Below, one piece after another: positions 7,860 through 15,171 of a stretch of DNA of 64,000 nt. Origin of the DNA: an uncultured Peptostreptococcaceae bacterium. Its GTDB lineage: Bacteria > Bacillota > Clostridia > Peptostreptococcales > Anaerovoracaceae. Every line of letters begins with the position of its first letter. The first letter of the stretch is position 1. Below the pieces are notes generated by a model that was not told the DNA's origin, did not search any database, and worked only from the letters and a program-made list of their open reading frames with translations. The translations under genes were made by a program, and so were the position numbers. Location: the NCBI GenBank assembly GCA_910588185.1, contig CAJUQR010000002.1, positions 128,318 to 192,317 on the forward strand, in the 5' to 3' direction.

Positions 7860-8294
7860 ATGGAAGACAGAAAATTCGAGATCGTAAATGATTATGGTCC
7901 TGAAGTAAACGAAATCAGACTTCGCTACAAAACTAACAACGAAGGAACTCATTATGCAGAAGGAATGCATTCAGGCCCCCAAATCGTTGCTTACGCAGTA
8001 GACGCACTTACTGATTTCACAGTAAGAAGAGATAACGGTGATGGTTCATTGCTTGTTAATCTGAACTGCAACTTCCGTGAAAGCCTGTTCGCAGGAGACA
8101 CAATTGAAGTTATTCTTTGGCTGGAAAGCGAAGGAAAGCGTTCAAGAACATATGGCTACAGAATCTACAAAGTTATTGCAAACCATTCAAAGGAAGACTG
8201 GTTTGAAGTTCTTAACCCACCTGTACTCGTTTGTGACGGAACAGGAACTTGCGTAGTTAAAAAACCAAGATCAGAACAAGAAAAGAAATTCTAA
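7860..8294 (+). CDS. beta-aminoacyl-CoA ammonia-lyase homologue (hotdog fold)
   Basis: A 144-residue protein resembling 3-aminobutyryl-CoA ammonia-lyase (Kal, lysine fermentation) and beta-alanyl-CoA ammonia-lyase (Clostridium propionicum, 145 residues), hotdog-fold enzymes that remove ammonia from a beta-aminoacyl-CoA to give an enoyl-CoA. Shared landmarks, compared from memory, are the HYAEG region near residue 26, the FRESLFAGDTIE stretch matching the family's FxAPVYxGDxIE, and the NPPVL...GTG...KKP tail. A frame starting at 7839 exists, but AGGAGG lies inside that extension, and the ATG at 7860 follows it by ten bases. The neighbouring CoA-transferases, acyl-CoA dehydrogenase and ETF supply the steps before and after this reaction. 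Exact substrate is unknown; a thioesterase or dehydratase of the same fold is the alternative. Confidence 0.75.
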   Translation: MEDRKFEIVNDYGPEVNEIRLRYKTNNEGTHYAEGMHSGPQIVAYAVDALTDFTVRRDNGDGSLLVNLNCNFRESLFAGDTIEVILWLESEGKRSRTYGYRIYKVIANHSKEDWFEVLNPPVLVCDGTGTCVVKKPRSEQEKKF

Positions 8295-8300
8295 TCTAAA

Positions 8301-8332
8301 CAGAAGAGTGTGACAATTGCCACACTCTTCTG
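8301..8332 (+). other. perfect 12-bp hairpin without U tract
   Basis: CAGAAGAGTGTG (8301-8312) and CACACTCTTCTG (8321-8332) form a perfect stem around an eight-base loop between two operon genes. It is not followed by a T run (the nearest is about 20 nt away), so it is more likely an mRNA processing or stabilising element, or a weak attenuator, than a terminator. Confidence 0.6.
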
Positions 8333-8381
8333 ATTATAAGGCAGAAAACTATTTTTTTAACAACGAAAGGATTTACATACT

Positions 8382-9581
8382 ATGAAACCACTAGAAGGCA
8401 TTAGAGTGCTGGATTTTTCACAGATTCATGGTGCAACCTTTTCAACAATGTTACTGGCTGATTTTGGTGCAGAAGTAATAAAGGTAGAGAAAGTAAACGA
8501 GGGAGATAAGCTTCGTAATTTAGCGCCTAAAATTGACGACTACAGCGCATATCATGCGTATTTAAACAGAGGTAAAAAGAGTATTGCCGTAGATCTTAAG
8601 ACAGAAGAAGGTAAAGACATAATCAAAGAAATGGTTAAACATGTAGATGTTGTCTGTGAGAACTTCAAATACGGCACTATGGATAAGCTTGGCATCGGTT
8701 ATGAAACGCTTAGCAAAATAAATCCAAAATTAGTATACGCGTCTCTGACCGGATACGGCAGATCGGGCGAAAAGAAAGAAAGAGCATGCTTTGACAATAC
8801 AGCTCAAGCTTTTAGCAGTATGCTCGATATGACAGGTTATGGAGGTGGAGCGCCTATAACTATGGGTGCACAGCTTGGAAACCTGTATGGAGGAATGCAT
8901 TTAGCTCTTGGAATTGTTCTCGCCGTTATAAATGTTAGAAAAGGCGGCGAAGGACAGATGATAGATGTATCTGCATCCGATTCACTGTTTTCTGTATTGG
9001 AAGACGGTATGGTAGATATAGAATTCAATGGACATCATCATATAAGAAACGGTAATATGTCTCAGGCAATTGCCCCTTATGATACTTATGCAACCACAGA
9101 TGGATTCGTATCGATAGGAGTTTCAACTGACGATCAGTGGGAAAAATTCTGTGAGGCACTTGGCCTTGAAGATTTGCTTGGCGATCCTCGCTATGCTACC
9201 AATTCACTTAGAGGTGAACACTACCTTGACGGTGGACTGAGAGACAAGATTGAAGCCATAACAATGACAAAAACGAAATTTGAAATCGAAGAAATATTAT
9301 CTGCAAGAAAAATTCCTTGCGGCTCGGTTTGTACCGCTATGGAAGCTATCGAAAGCGAGCAGCTTAAACATAGGCAGATGGTAATAACAGTATCCGATCC
9401 TGTAGTAGGAGAGGTTTCTATGCCGGGAATAGTGGCTAAACTAAGCCAGACTCCTGGAACAGTAACCAAACCTGCACCGGTTCTTGGAGAAGATACCGGT
9501 GATTTGCTTAAGGAAATCGGATATGATGATAGTAAGATTGCAGAACTAAAAGAAGCTTCCGTTATAGGAACAGCTAAGTAG
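8382..9581 (+). CDS. class III (CaiB/BaiF) CoA-transferase homologue lacking catalytic Asp
   Basis: A 399-residue family III CoA-transferase, the fold of formyl-CoA transferase and CaiB. The N-terminal half carries the CoA-binding features (LDFSQIHGATF; ADFGAEVIKVE at about 26-36) and ENFKYGTMDKLG (about 93-104). In the family, a catalytic Asp in GDxxTG (Asp169 in Frc) forms an acyl anhydride. Here the aligned segment is GAQLGNLYGGMHL with Asn at 167, so the nucleophile is missing. The next gene is a paralogue that keeps it, suggesting the two form a heteromer as in BbsEF or SmtAB, with this one binding CoA or substrate. The SD is AAAGGA ten bases before the ATG. A stand-alone transferase activity is doubtful; the family call is secure. 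Confidence 0.88.
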   Translation: MKPLEGIRVLDFSQIHGATFSTMLLADFGAEVIKVEKVNEGDKLRNLAPKIDDYSAYHAYLNRGKKSIAVDLKTEEGKDIIKEMVKHVDVVCENFKYGTMDKLGIGYETLSKINPKLVYASLTGYGRSGEKKERACFDNTAQAFSSMLDMTGYGGGAPITMGAQLGNLYGGMHLALGIVLAVINVRKGGEGQMIDVSASDSLFSVLEDGMVDIEFNGHHHIRNGNMSQAIAPYDTYATTDGFVSIGVSTDDQWEKFCEALGLEDLLGDPRYATNSLRGEHYLDGGLRDKIEAITMTKTKFEIEEILSARKIPCGSVCTAMEAIESEQLKHRQMVITVSDPVVGEVSMPGIVAKLSQTPGTVTKPAPVLGEDTGDLLKEIGYDDSKIAELKEASVIGTAK

Positions 9582-9596
9582 AGGAGGGCCTAAGAT

Positions 9597-10799
9597 ATGA
9601 ATAAACCTTTAGATGGTGTAACCGTATTAGATTTTACTCAGGCATTCAGTGGTCCATATTGTACACTCAACTTAGCGGATTATGGAGCAAGAGTAATTAA
9701 AGTAGAAAGACTTGGAGTGGGAGATCAGACCAGAGAATGGGCTCCGCTCAGAAAAGATACAGGAGCCAGCGGATACTATGCATTGTACAACAGAAATAAA
9801 GAAGGAATCGCTGTTAACATGCGGGCTGAAGAAGGCAAGGAAATCATTAAAAAGCTTGCTGCAAAGGCAGATATAGTAGTGAACAACTTTAAGGTAGGAA
9901 CGCTGGACAGACTTGGTCTTGGATATGAAGATCTGAAAAAAGTAAATCCTAATATAATTTTTACATCGGTAACAGGATATGGTCAGGATGGACCTATGTC
10001 AGGCCTTGCTGCTTACGATAATGTAATCGAGGCTACATGCGGTCTTATGGATCAGTCAGGAGATATCGATAAACAGCCTGTACGTTCAGGATGTTCTATA
10101 GGAGACAGTTATACAGGATTGATGGCAGCATTTGGAACTGCTTGCGCATATTATCACAAGATGATGACAGGCGAAGGTCAGACAGTAGATGTGGCAATGC
10201 AGGATTCATTGTTTGCTGCTATAGAGGATACTATATTGGAGTATTATGGCAATGGAAGAATGCTTCAGCGTCAGGGTAACAGCCGTACGCATATGTATTC
10301 ACCTTACGATGTGGTTCAGTGCAAGGATGGCTGGGTTGCATTTTCTGCAATAACTCAAAAGGGCTTTGAAGAATTTTGTGTGGAAGCAGGCAGAGAAGAT
10401 CTTTTGAAAGATGAGAGATTTTCTACTAACGAATTGCGTTGCCAGAATAATGATGCTTTAATAGACGAGATGAAAAAAGTATTTGCCGATATAGCTATGG
10501 ATGACATAGAAAAGAAATTCAGCGGCAAAAACTTTGCAGTAGCTCCTGTAATTCATGCAGGACAGACTATAAAGGCAAAACATATGAACGAAAGAGATAT
10601 GGTAATCGAAATTGATGACCATAATGTGGGTAAATTCCAGGCTGTAGGACACCCTATAAAGTTTGAAAAGACCCCTGCAAACGTTTATAAATGTTCTCCT
10701 CTTTTGGGAGAAGAAACAGTACCTGTTCTCAAAGAACTGGGATATACTGATGAACAAATCTCAGAACTTGAGAAGAATGATATTGTCCAGATTGTTTAA
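9597..10799 (+). CDS. class III (CaiB/BaiF) CoA-transferase, catalytic Asp present
   Basis: A 400-residue paralogue of the preceding gene, starting 15 bp after it behind a GGAGGG site. It has the expected CaiB/BaiF layout: LDFTQAFSGP near the N-terminus, ADYGARVIKVE (about 27-37), NNFKVGTLDRLG (about 96-107) and, crucially, GCSIGDSYTG with Asp170 at the position of the nucleophilic Asp169 of formyl-CoA transferase. It should move CoA from a product acyl-CoA to the incoming carboxylic acid, energising the substrate without ATP. Together with the Asn-bearing neighbour it probably forms one heteromeric enzyme. Acceptor identity is unknown; the adjacent ammonia-lyase homologue suggests a beta-amino acid. 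Confidence 0.92.
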   Translation: MNKPLDGVTVLDFTQAFSGPYCTLNLADYGARVIKVERLGVGDQTREWAPLRKDTGASGYYALYNRNKEGIAVNMRAEEGKEIIKKLAAKADIVVNNFKVGTLDRLGLGYEDLKKVNPNIIFTSVTGYGQDGPMSGLAAYDNVIEATCGLMDQSGDIDKQPVRSGCSIGDSYTGLMAAFGTACAYYHKMMTGEGQTVDVAMQDSLFAAIEDTILEYYGNGRMLQRQGNSRTHMYSPYDVVQCKDGWVAFSAITQKGFEEFCVEAGREDLLKDERFSTNELRCQNNDALIDEMKKVFADIAMDDIEKKFSGKNFAVAPVIHAGQTIKAKHMNERDMVIEIDDHNVGKFQAVGHPIKFEKTPANVYKCSPLLGEETVPVLKELGYTDEQISELEKNDIVQIV

Positions 10800-10819
10800 T
10801 TGATGAGGTATATTAAATA

Positions 10820-12022
10820 ATGAAGAATAACAGAGATTTCGATAAAATTATCGATCGCAAAAATACAGGCTCATTTAAATGGTACAGTGAAAATCACGGT
10901 CTTGAAGAAGACAAAATTATACCTATGTGGGTAGCAGATATGGATTTTAGGTGTGCTGAGCCTATCGTAAATGCAGTAGTTAAGCGCGCTGAACATGGTA
11001 TATATGGATACCCTATAAGAGATGATGATCACGGTCAGTGCTTTATCGGATGGCAGAAAAAACGTTTTGGATGTGAGCCTAAACTTGAATGGATAAGCTA
11101 TGCGCCTCCAGGTGTTATATTTGCTGTTGACATAATGCTTGATATTTTGACTAAGAAAGGCGATAAAGTGTTGCTCCTGATGCCTAATTATGATCCACTT
11201 TTTGAGATGATTCCAAAGAGCGGCAGAGGATTAGTTGAATCTCAGCTTATAATAGGTGAGGACGGATTGGTTACAATTGATTTTGATGATTTGGAATCAA
11301 AGCTTAAAGCGGGAGATATAAAGATGATGACCATCTCTAATCCCCATAATCCGTCGGGAAGAGTATGGAGCAGAGAAGAGCTTAGCAAAATAGCAGAGCT
11401 TACTGAAAAATACAATGTATTTGTAGTTTCTGATGAGATTCATGCAGATTTTATCGCTAAAGAAAAAGGTCACGTACCGTATTATTCAATAAGTGAAAGC
11501 GCTGCAAAGAATTCAATGTCATGCTATTCTGCCAACAAGGGATTTAACTTAGGCGGATTTCAAACTTCTACTCTCATTATTGCAGATGAAGATAAAAAGG
11601 CCAAGTTCGATGAAAAAATCGTAATCTCACAGACCAGACTTGATAACATATTCGGTTCAATCGCAACAAAGGTGGCATATACAGACCCTGAGTGTGAAGC
11701 TTGGATCGATGATGCTATAGAGTATGTCGAAGAAAATAAACAGTATATGTATAATTTCTTCAAAGAAAACATTCCGCAGATTAAAGCCATACCTTCAGAA
11801 GGTACATATCTGGTTTGGGTTGATTGCAGCGGAATTGGATATACTACAGGTAAACAACTTGAAGATTTCTTTTTAAACAAAGCTAAGGTAGAGCCTTGTA
11901 TGGGATATGAATTCGGAAAAGCCGGCGAATTGTTTGTAAGGATGAATTTAGCTTGTCCGAGAACTATACTTGAAATGGCTTTAAACAGAATTAAGAATGC
12001 TGTTATGGAAAAGGAGAAATAA
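10820..12022 (+). CDS. MalY/PatB-type PLP aminotransferase or C-S lyase
   Basis: A 400-residue fold-type I PLP enzyme of the MalY/PatB group. Visible motifs are MWVADMDF near residue 36, the NPHNPSGRVW loop (about 174-183), the cofactor-ring Asp in VVSDEIHADF (Asp205) and the Schiff-base lysine in SANKGFNLGGFQT (Lys240). Family members act as cystathionine/cysteine beta-lyases or as aminotransferases, and sequence does not decide which. In this operon a transamination or beta-elimination feeding the neighbouring dehydrogenase is plausible. The following gene begins two bases after this stop codon and its SD lies inside this gene, so translation is coupled and the two proteins probably act consecutively. 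It has no predicted membrane or export signal. Confidence 0.88.
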   Translation: MKNNRDFDKIIDRKNTGSFKWYSENHGLEEDKIIPMWVADMDFRCAEPIVNAVVKRAEHGIYGYPIRDDDHGQCFIGWQKKRFGCEPKLEWISYAPPGVIFAVDIMLDILTKKGDKVLLLMPNYDPLFEMIPKSGRGLVESQLIIGEDGLVTIDFDDLESKLKAGDIKMMTISNPHNPSGRVWSREELSKIAELTEKYNVFVVSDEIHADFIAKEKGHVPYYSISESAAKNSMSCYSANKGFNLGGFQTSTLIIADEDKKAKFDEKIVISQTRLDNIFGSIATKVAYTDPECEAWIDDAIEYVEENKQYMYNFFKENIPQIKAIPSEGTYLVWVDCSGIGYTTGKQLEDFFLNKAKVEPCMGYEFGKAGELFVRMNLACPRTILEMALNRIKNAVMEKEK

Positions 12023-12024
12023 AA

Positions 12025-13191
12025 ATGCTCAGACTTAAACATTTATTAGTATTAGGCGGTTGTGGCCTAATTGGAGCAGAGGTAGTAAAGGATTTAGCTG
12101 CCACAAGTGAATTTGAGACTATAACGGTCGCTGACGGTAATTATGAAAAAGCCGTTGAACTTGTTAAATCACTGAATGATCCTAGATTCAGCGCAAGAAA
12201 GGTAGAGATAAGAAACAAAGAAGAAGTTGTTTCCTTGATGAAAGACGGCTTTGATCTTGTATGTAACTGTCTGCCTTTTGAATTCGATACTTATATCAAT
12301 CAATGCTGCGTAGATGCAGGAGTAACAGGAACTGATCTTGGAGCTACAAAGGATCAGCTTGAAATGAACGGTCTCCTTGAAGAAAAAGGATTGTTGTTTG
12401 TTGTTTGTGACGGTATTTCTCCGGGAACATCAAATATGATAGCAGCATACGCCAATGAAAAACTTGACAGACTTGATGAGGTTCACATTGCTTTCGCATC
12501 ATTTAGAGCAATTCAGACAGCTCCCGGACTTGTAAGAACCACACTTTGGGAACTTGACCCTAATGAAGGCGGCAGAAGTTATTATGCAGATGGTAAACAG
12601 AATTATGTAGGTCCGTTCTCAGGCGAAAAAATTGTAAACTTCCCTGAGCCTTTCGGTCCGCAGCCTGCATACTATGTACCTCATAATGAAGTTTATACCA
12701 TACCTATGACTATGCCGTCGGTAAAAACTTGTACTATAAGAGGAGCATGGACTCCTCGTCAACACAGAATGCTTAAGTTCTTGCAGGATTACGGATTCTA
12801 TACTACTCCACCTGTAAAAGTTGGGGATACAGAGATTGCTCCGATTGAGTTTATCGAAAAGTTTATCTTTGCTAATGATGAATTCAAGAAAGAGGAAGTT
12901 TGGGGATTCTCCCTTACAGTTGATTGTAAAGGTATCTTAAACGGTGAAGAAATAGAATTACAATTCTATACAAAAACTCCGGGACAAGACGAGTGGGGTG
13001 AAATTGCAAGTTATGCGAGAAGCACCGCATGTTCCATGTCAGTAGGCGTGCAGCTTTTGGCAAAGGGAATTGATCAAGTTGGTATTCGTACTCCTGATCA
13101 GGTTTATGATCCGCAGGAATACATGGATGAGCTTAAAAAACGTGGAGTTGTGTTACATGAACGCAATGGAATGTTTGGTTTACCAGAATAA
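12025..13191 (+). CDS. saccharopine-dehydrogenase-like NAD(P) oxidoreductase
   Basis: A 388-residue protein of the Lys9/saccharopine dehydrogenase type. The N-terminal Rossmann nucleotide-binding loop is GGCGLIG (residues 11-17), followed by the typical VADGNYEKA (dinucleotide-ribose-binding acidic residue at the end of strand 2), CNCLPFEFD and DGISPGTSN segments; the C-terminal half is the family's catalytic/dimerisation domain. Relatives oxidise or form secondary amines (saccharopine, carboxynorspermidine) or act on related amino acids. AAGGAG within the previous gene and a two-base gap show coupling to the PLP enzyme. It is not recognisably the 3,5-diaminohexanoate dehydrogenase of lysine fermentation. 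The substrate is open; an amino or imino intermediate of the same pathway is the natural guess. Confidence 0.82.
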   Translation: MLRLKHLLVLGGCGLIGAEVVKDLAATSEFETITVADGNYEKAVELVKSLNDPRFSARKVEIRNKEEVVSLMKDGFDLVCNCLPFEFDTYINQCCVDAGVTGTDLGATKDQLEMNGLLEEKGLLFVVCDGISPGTSNMIAAYANEKLDRLDEVHIAFASFRAIQTAPGLVRTTLWELDPNEGGRSYYADGKQNYVGPFSGEKIVNFPEPFGPQPAYYVPHNEVYTIPMTMPSVKTCTIRGAWTPRQHRMLKFLQDYGFYTTPPVKVGDTEIAPIEFIEKFIFANDEFKKEEVWGFSLTVDCKGILNGEEIELQFYTKTPGQDEWGEIASYARSTACSMSVGVQLLAKGIDQVGIRTPDQVYDPQEYMDELKKRGVVLHERNGMFGLPE

Positions 13192-13224
13192 AATTATTGT
13201 TTACTAATTTATGGAGGATAGAAA

Positions 13225-14364
13225 ATGGATTTTCAATTATCAGAAAAGAGATTGGCTCTTCAGCAGGCTATCAGAGAATTTGCTGAAAATGAATTAGCTC
13301 CTGGAGTTATTGAAAGAGATGAGGCAAGCGAATATCCGCTGGAATTATATAAGAAGCTTGGTAAGATGGGATATGTTGGTCTTCCTTACGAAGAAAAATA
13401 CGGCGGTTCAGGCGGAGATTATCTTGATTATGCTATTGCAGTAGAAGAAATTTCAAAAGTTGATGCTTCAATGGGTATATCATATTCAGTAGCTATGTCT
13501 TTGTACGGCGGAAGTGTTATGGCCGCTGCAACAGAAGAGCAGAAACTTGAATTCCTGCCAGATGTATTATCAGGAAGAACTCTTGGCGCATTTGGATTAA
13601 CTGAACCAAACGCAGGATCAGATGCCGGCGGATGTGTAACTACTGCTGAAAAGAAAGGCGATAAGTATGTGTTGAACGGACTTAAATGTTTCAATACAAA
13701 CGGTCCTTTGGCAGATCACTTTGCTGTTTATGCTCTTACTCAGCCTGAACTTGGAGCAAAAGGATTATCATGTTTCCACGTTAAGAAGGGAACTCCTGGA
13801 TTCACAATCGGTAAGATTGAGAATAAGATGGGTATCCGTGCAGCACAGGTTTCCGAACTTGTATTTGAAAACTGTGAAATTCCTGAAACTGCTCTCATGG
13901 GACAGGAAGGTCAGGGATTCAAGACTGCAATGAAAGCTTTAGACGGCGGAAGAATCGGCGTAGCTGCTCAGGGTCTTGGTATAGCTGAAGGTGCTTTTGA
14001 AATCGCAAGAAAATATTTGATGACAAGAGAACAGTTCGGCAAGCCAATATACAGAAATCAGCATCTTGCATTTAAGATGGCTGAACTTGAATGTGAAATC
14101 GAACAGGCTAAATATATGGTTTATAAGGCAGCTCTTGATAAATCAGAAGGCCGTCCTTACACAATTCCTGCTGCAAAAGCTAAATTAGTATGTACAAACG
14201 CTGCAATGCACGTTACTACAGAAGCAGTTCAGATGCTTGGCGGAAACGGATTCATGCGTGAGTATCATGTAGAAAGAATGATGAGAGATGCGAAGATAAC
14301 TCAGATTTATGAAGGAACTAACGAAATTCAGAAACTAGTTATCAGCGGAGCAATGTTCAGATAG
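13225..14364 (+). CDS. acyl-CoA dehydrogenase / enoyl-CoA reductase
   Basis: A 379-residue FAD enzyme of the short-chain acyl-CoA dehydrogenase (Bcd) type, full length. Landmarks: the FAD/substrate segment FGLTEPNAGSDAGG (about 131-144), the GxLG..FK motif around GQEGQGFKTA, and the catalytic base Glu363 in QIYEGTNEIQ, in the butyryl-CoA dehydrogenase position. In fermenting anaerobes such enzymes run as enoyl-CoA reductases using electrons from EtfAB, and etfBA follow immediately. Here it would reduce the enoyl-CoA left by the ammonia-lyase homologue, as propionyl-CoA dehydrogenase does in C. propionicum. GGAGG lies about eight bases before the ATG. Only 4 of 19 Ile codons are ATA, unlike the neighbouring chromosome, suggesting strong expression. 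Confidence 0.95.
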   Translation: MDFQLSEKRLALQQAIREFAENELAPGVIERDEASEYPLELYKKLGKMGYVGLPYEEKYGGSGGDYLDYAIAVEEISKVDASMGISYSVAMSLYGGSVMAAATEEQKLEFLPDVLSGRTLGAFGLTEPNAGSDAGGCVTTAEKKGDKYVLNGLKCFNTNGPLADHFAVYALTQPELGAKGLSCFHVKKGTPGFTIGKIENKMGIRAAQVSELVFENCEIPETALMGQEGQGFKTAMKALDGGRIGVAAQGLGIAEGAFEIARKYLMTREQFGKPIYRNQHLAFKMAELECEIEQAKYMVYKAALDKSEGRPYTIPAAKAKLVCTNAAMHVTTEAVQMLGGNGFMREYHVERMMRDAKITQIYEGTNEIQKLVISGAMFR

Positions 14365-14391
14365 TTATAAAAATATGATAATTTAGAAGTC

Positions 14392-14424
14392 GCGCGGCTT
14401 TCGGAGTCGTTCTGATAGCCGTGC
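14392..14424 (+). other. GC-rich intergenic hairpin before etfB
   Basis: GCGCGGCT (14392-14399) pairs with AGCCGTGC (14417-14424), one G-U, giving an 8-bp stem with a 17-base loop. It is distinctly GC-rich for this chromosome and is followed by AATTTT. It could stabilise the upstream mRNA 3' end or partly terminate transcription between the dehydrogenase and etfB. Confidence 0.45.
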
Positions 14425-14450
14425 AATTTTGGTTGTCTACAGAAAAGTTT

Positions 14451-15155
14451 ATGAAAATTATAGTATTGACAAAACAAGTTAAAATCGGTGATACAGTGAA
14501 GTGTGACTTTGCCGGTATAGAAGCGGCAGTAAGAATTAAAGAACATACTAAGGCTGATGTTATAGTATATGTTTTATGCGAAAAATCTGACGGAGTTATG
14601 CAGGTTAGAGATGCTATAGCTATGGGATGTGACAGAGGCGAAGTAATTGTAGCAGATGACCTTGGAGAATTGGATATATGGTCATGTGCTAGAATTTTTG
14701 CTGAACATGTTGAACCGAAATGTTATGACTTGATAATAAGCGGAGGATTTCCTACAGATGCGGATACTGTTCCTTTAGGACTTTTAACTGCCAATATACT
14801 CGGAATTACATCTATATCGCATGTTGAGAATATTTGTATATCAGAAAAAGCAGGATATGTGGACATTGACAGAAGAATTGAGGATAGACTTGAACTTCTC
14901 AATGTTAAATTACCGTGTCTTATAAGTGCGCTTTCTCATCCTGAAGACCCTATATATAAAACTGTATCCGGTATAAATAAGGCGTATTCTAAAGAAATAC
15001 CGGTATTGGATGCAAAAGGTTATGATAATAAGGCTATCGTTTTAGATACCTTTAAACTTGGTGAGAGAAAAAGAGGAGTTTCATTGACTGCTATTTCAAC
15101 TGATGAAGCTGTAAGCGCAATAATAGATAAGATAACTATGCAGCATTTGCTGTAA
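14451..15155 (+). CDS. etfB: electron transfer flavoprotein beta subunit (short form)
   Basis: A 234-residue EtfB/FixA-family protein that carries electrons with EtfA to the acyl-CoA dehydrogenase. It begins MKIIVLTKQVKIGDTV, matching the family start, and retains AIAMGCDRGEVI and the nucleotide-site region SGGFPTDADTVPLG. It is about 25 residues shorter than usual, missing most of the early loop (the NPxD..AlE segment), and the DGDTAQVGP-type motif reads DADTVPLG, so NAD binding and electron bifurcation are uncertain. A GTG at 14421 would extend the N-terminus unnaturally and overlaps the hairpin; the ATG at 14451 is preferred although its SD is weak. etfA follows after 16 bp. Confidence 0.88.
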   Translation: MKIIVLTKQVKIGDTVKCDFAGIEAAVRIKEHTKADVIVYVLCEKSDGVMQVRDAIAMGCDRGEVIVADDLGELDIWSCARIFAEHVEPKCYDLIISGGFPTDADTVPLGLLTANILGITSISHVENICISEKAGYVDIDRRIEDRLELLNVKLPCLISALSHPEDPIYKTVSGINKAYSKEIPVLDAKGYDNKAIVLDTFKLGERKRGVSLTAISTDEAVSAIIDKITMQHLL

Positions 15156-15171
15156 TTATGGGAGGTTTGAG

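Noticed and set aside
8301..8332. Hairpin considered as an intrinsic terminator
   Set aside because: No T run follows the stem; the following genes clearly continue the same pathway.
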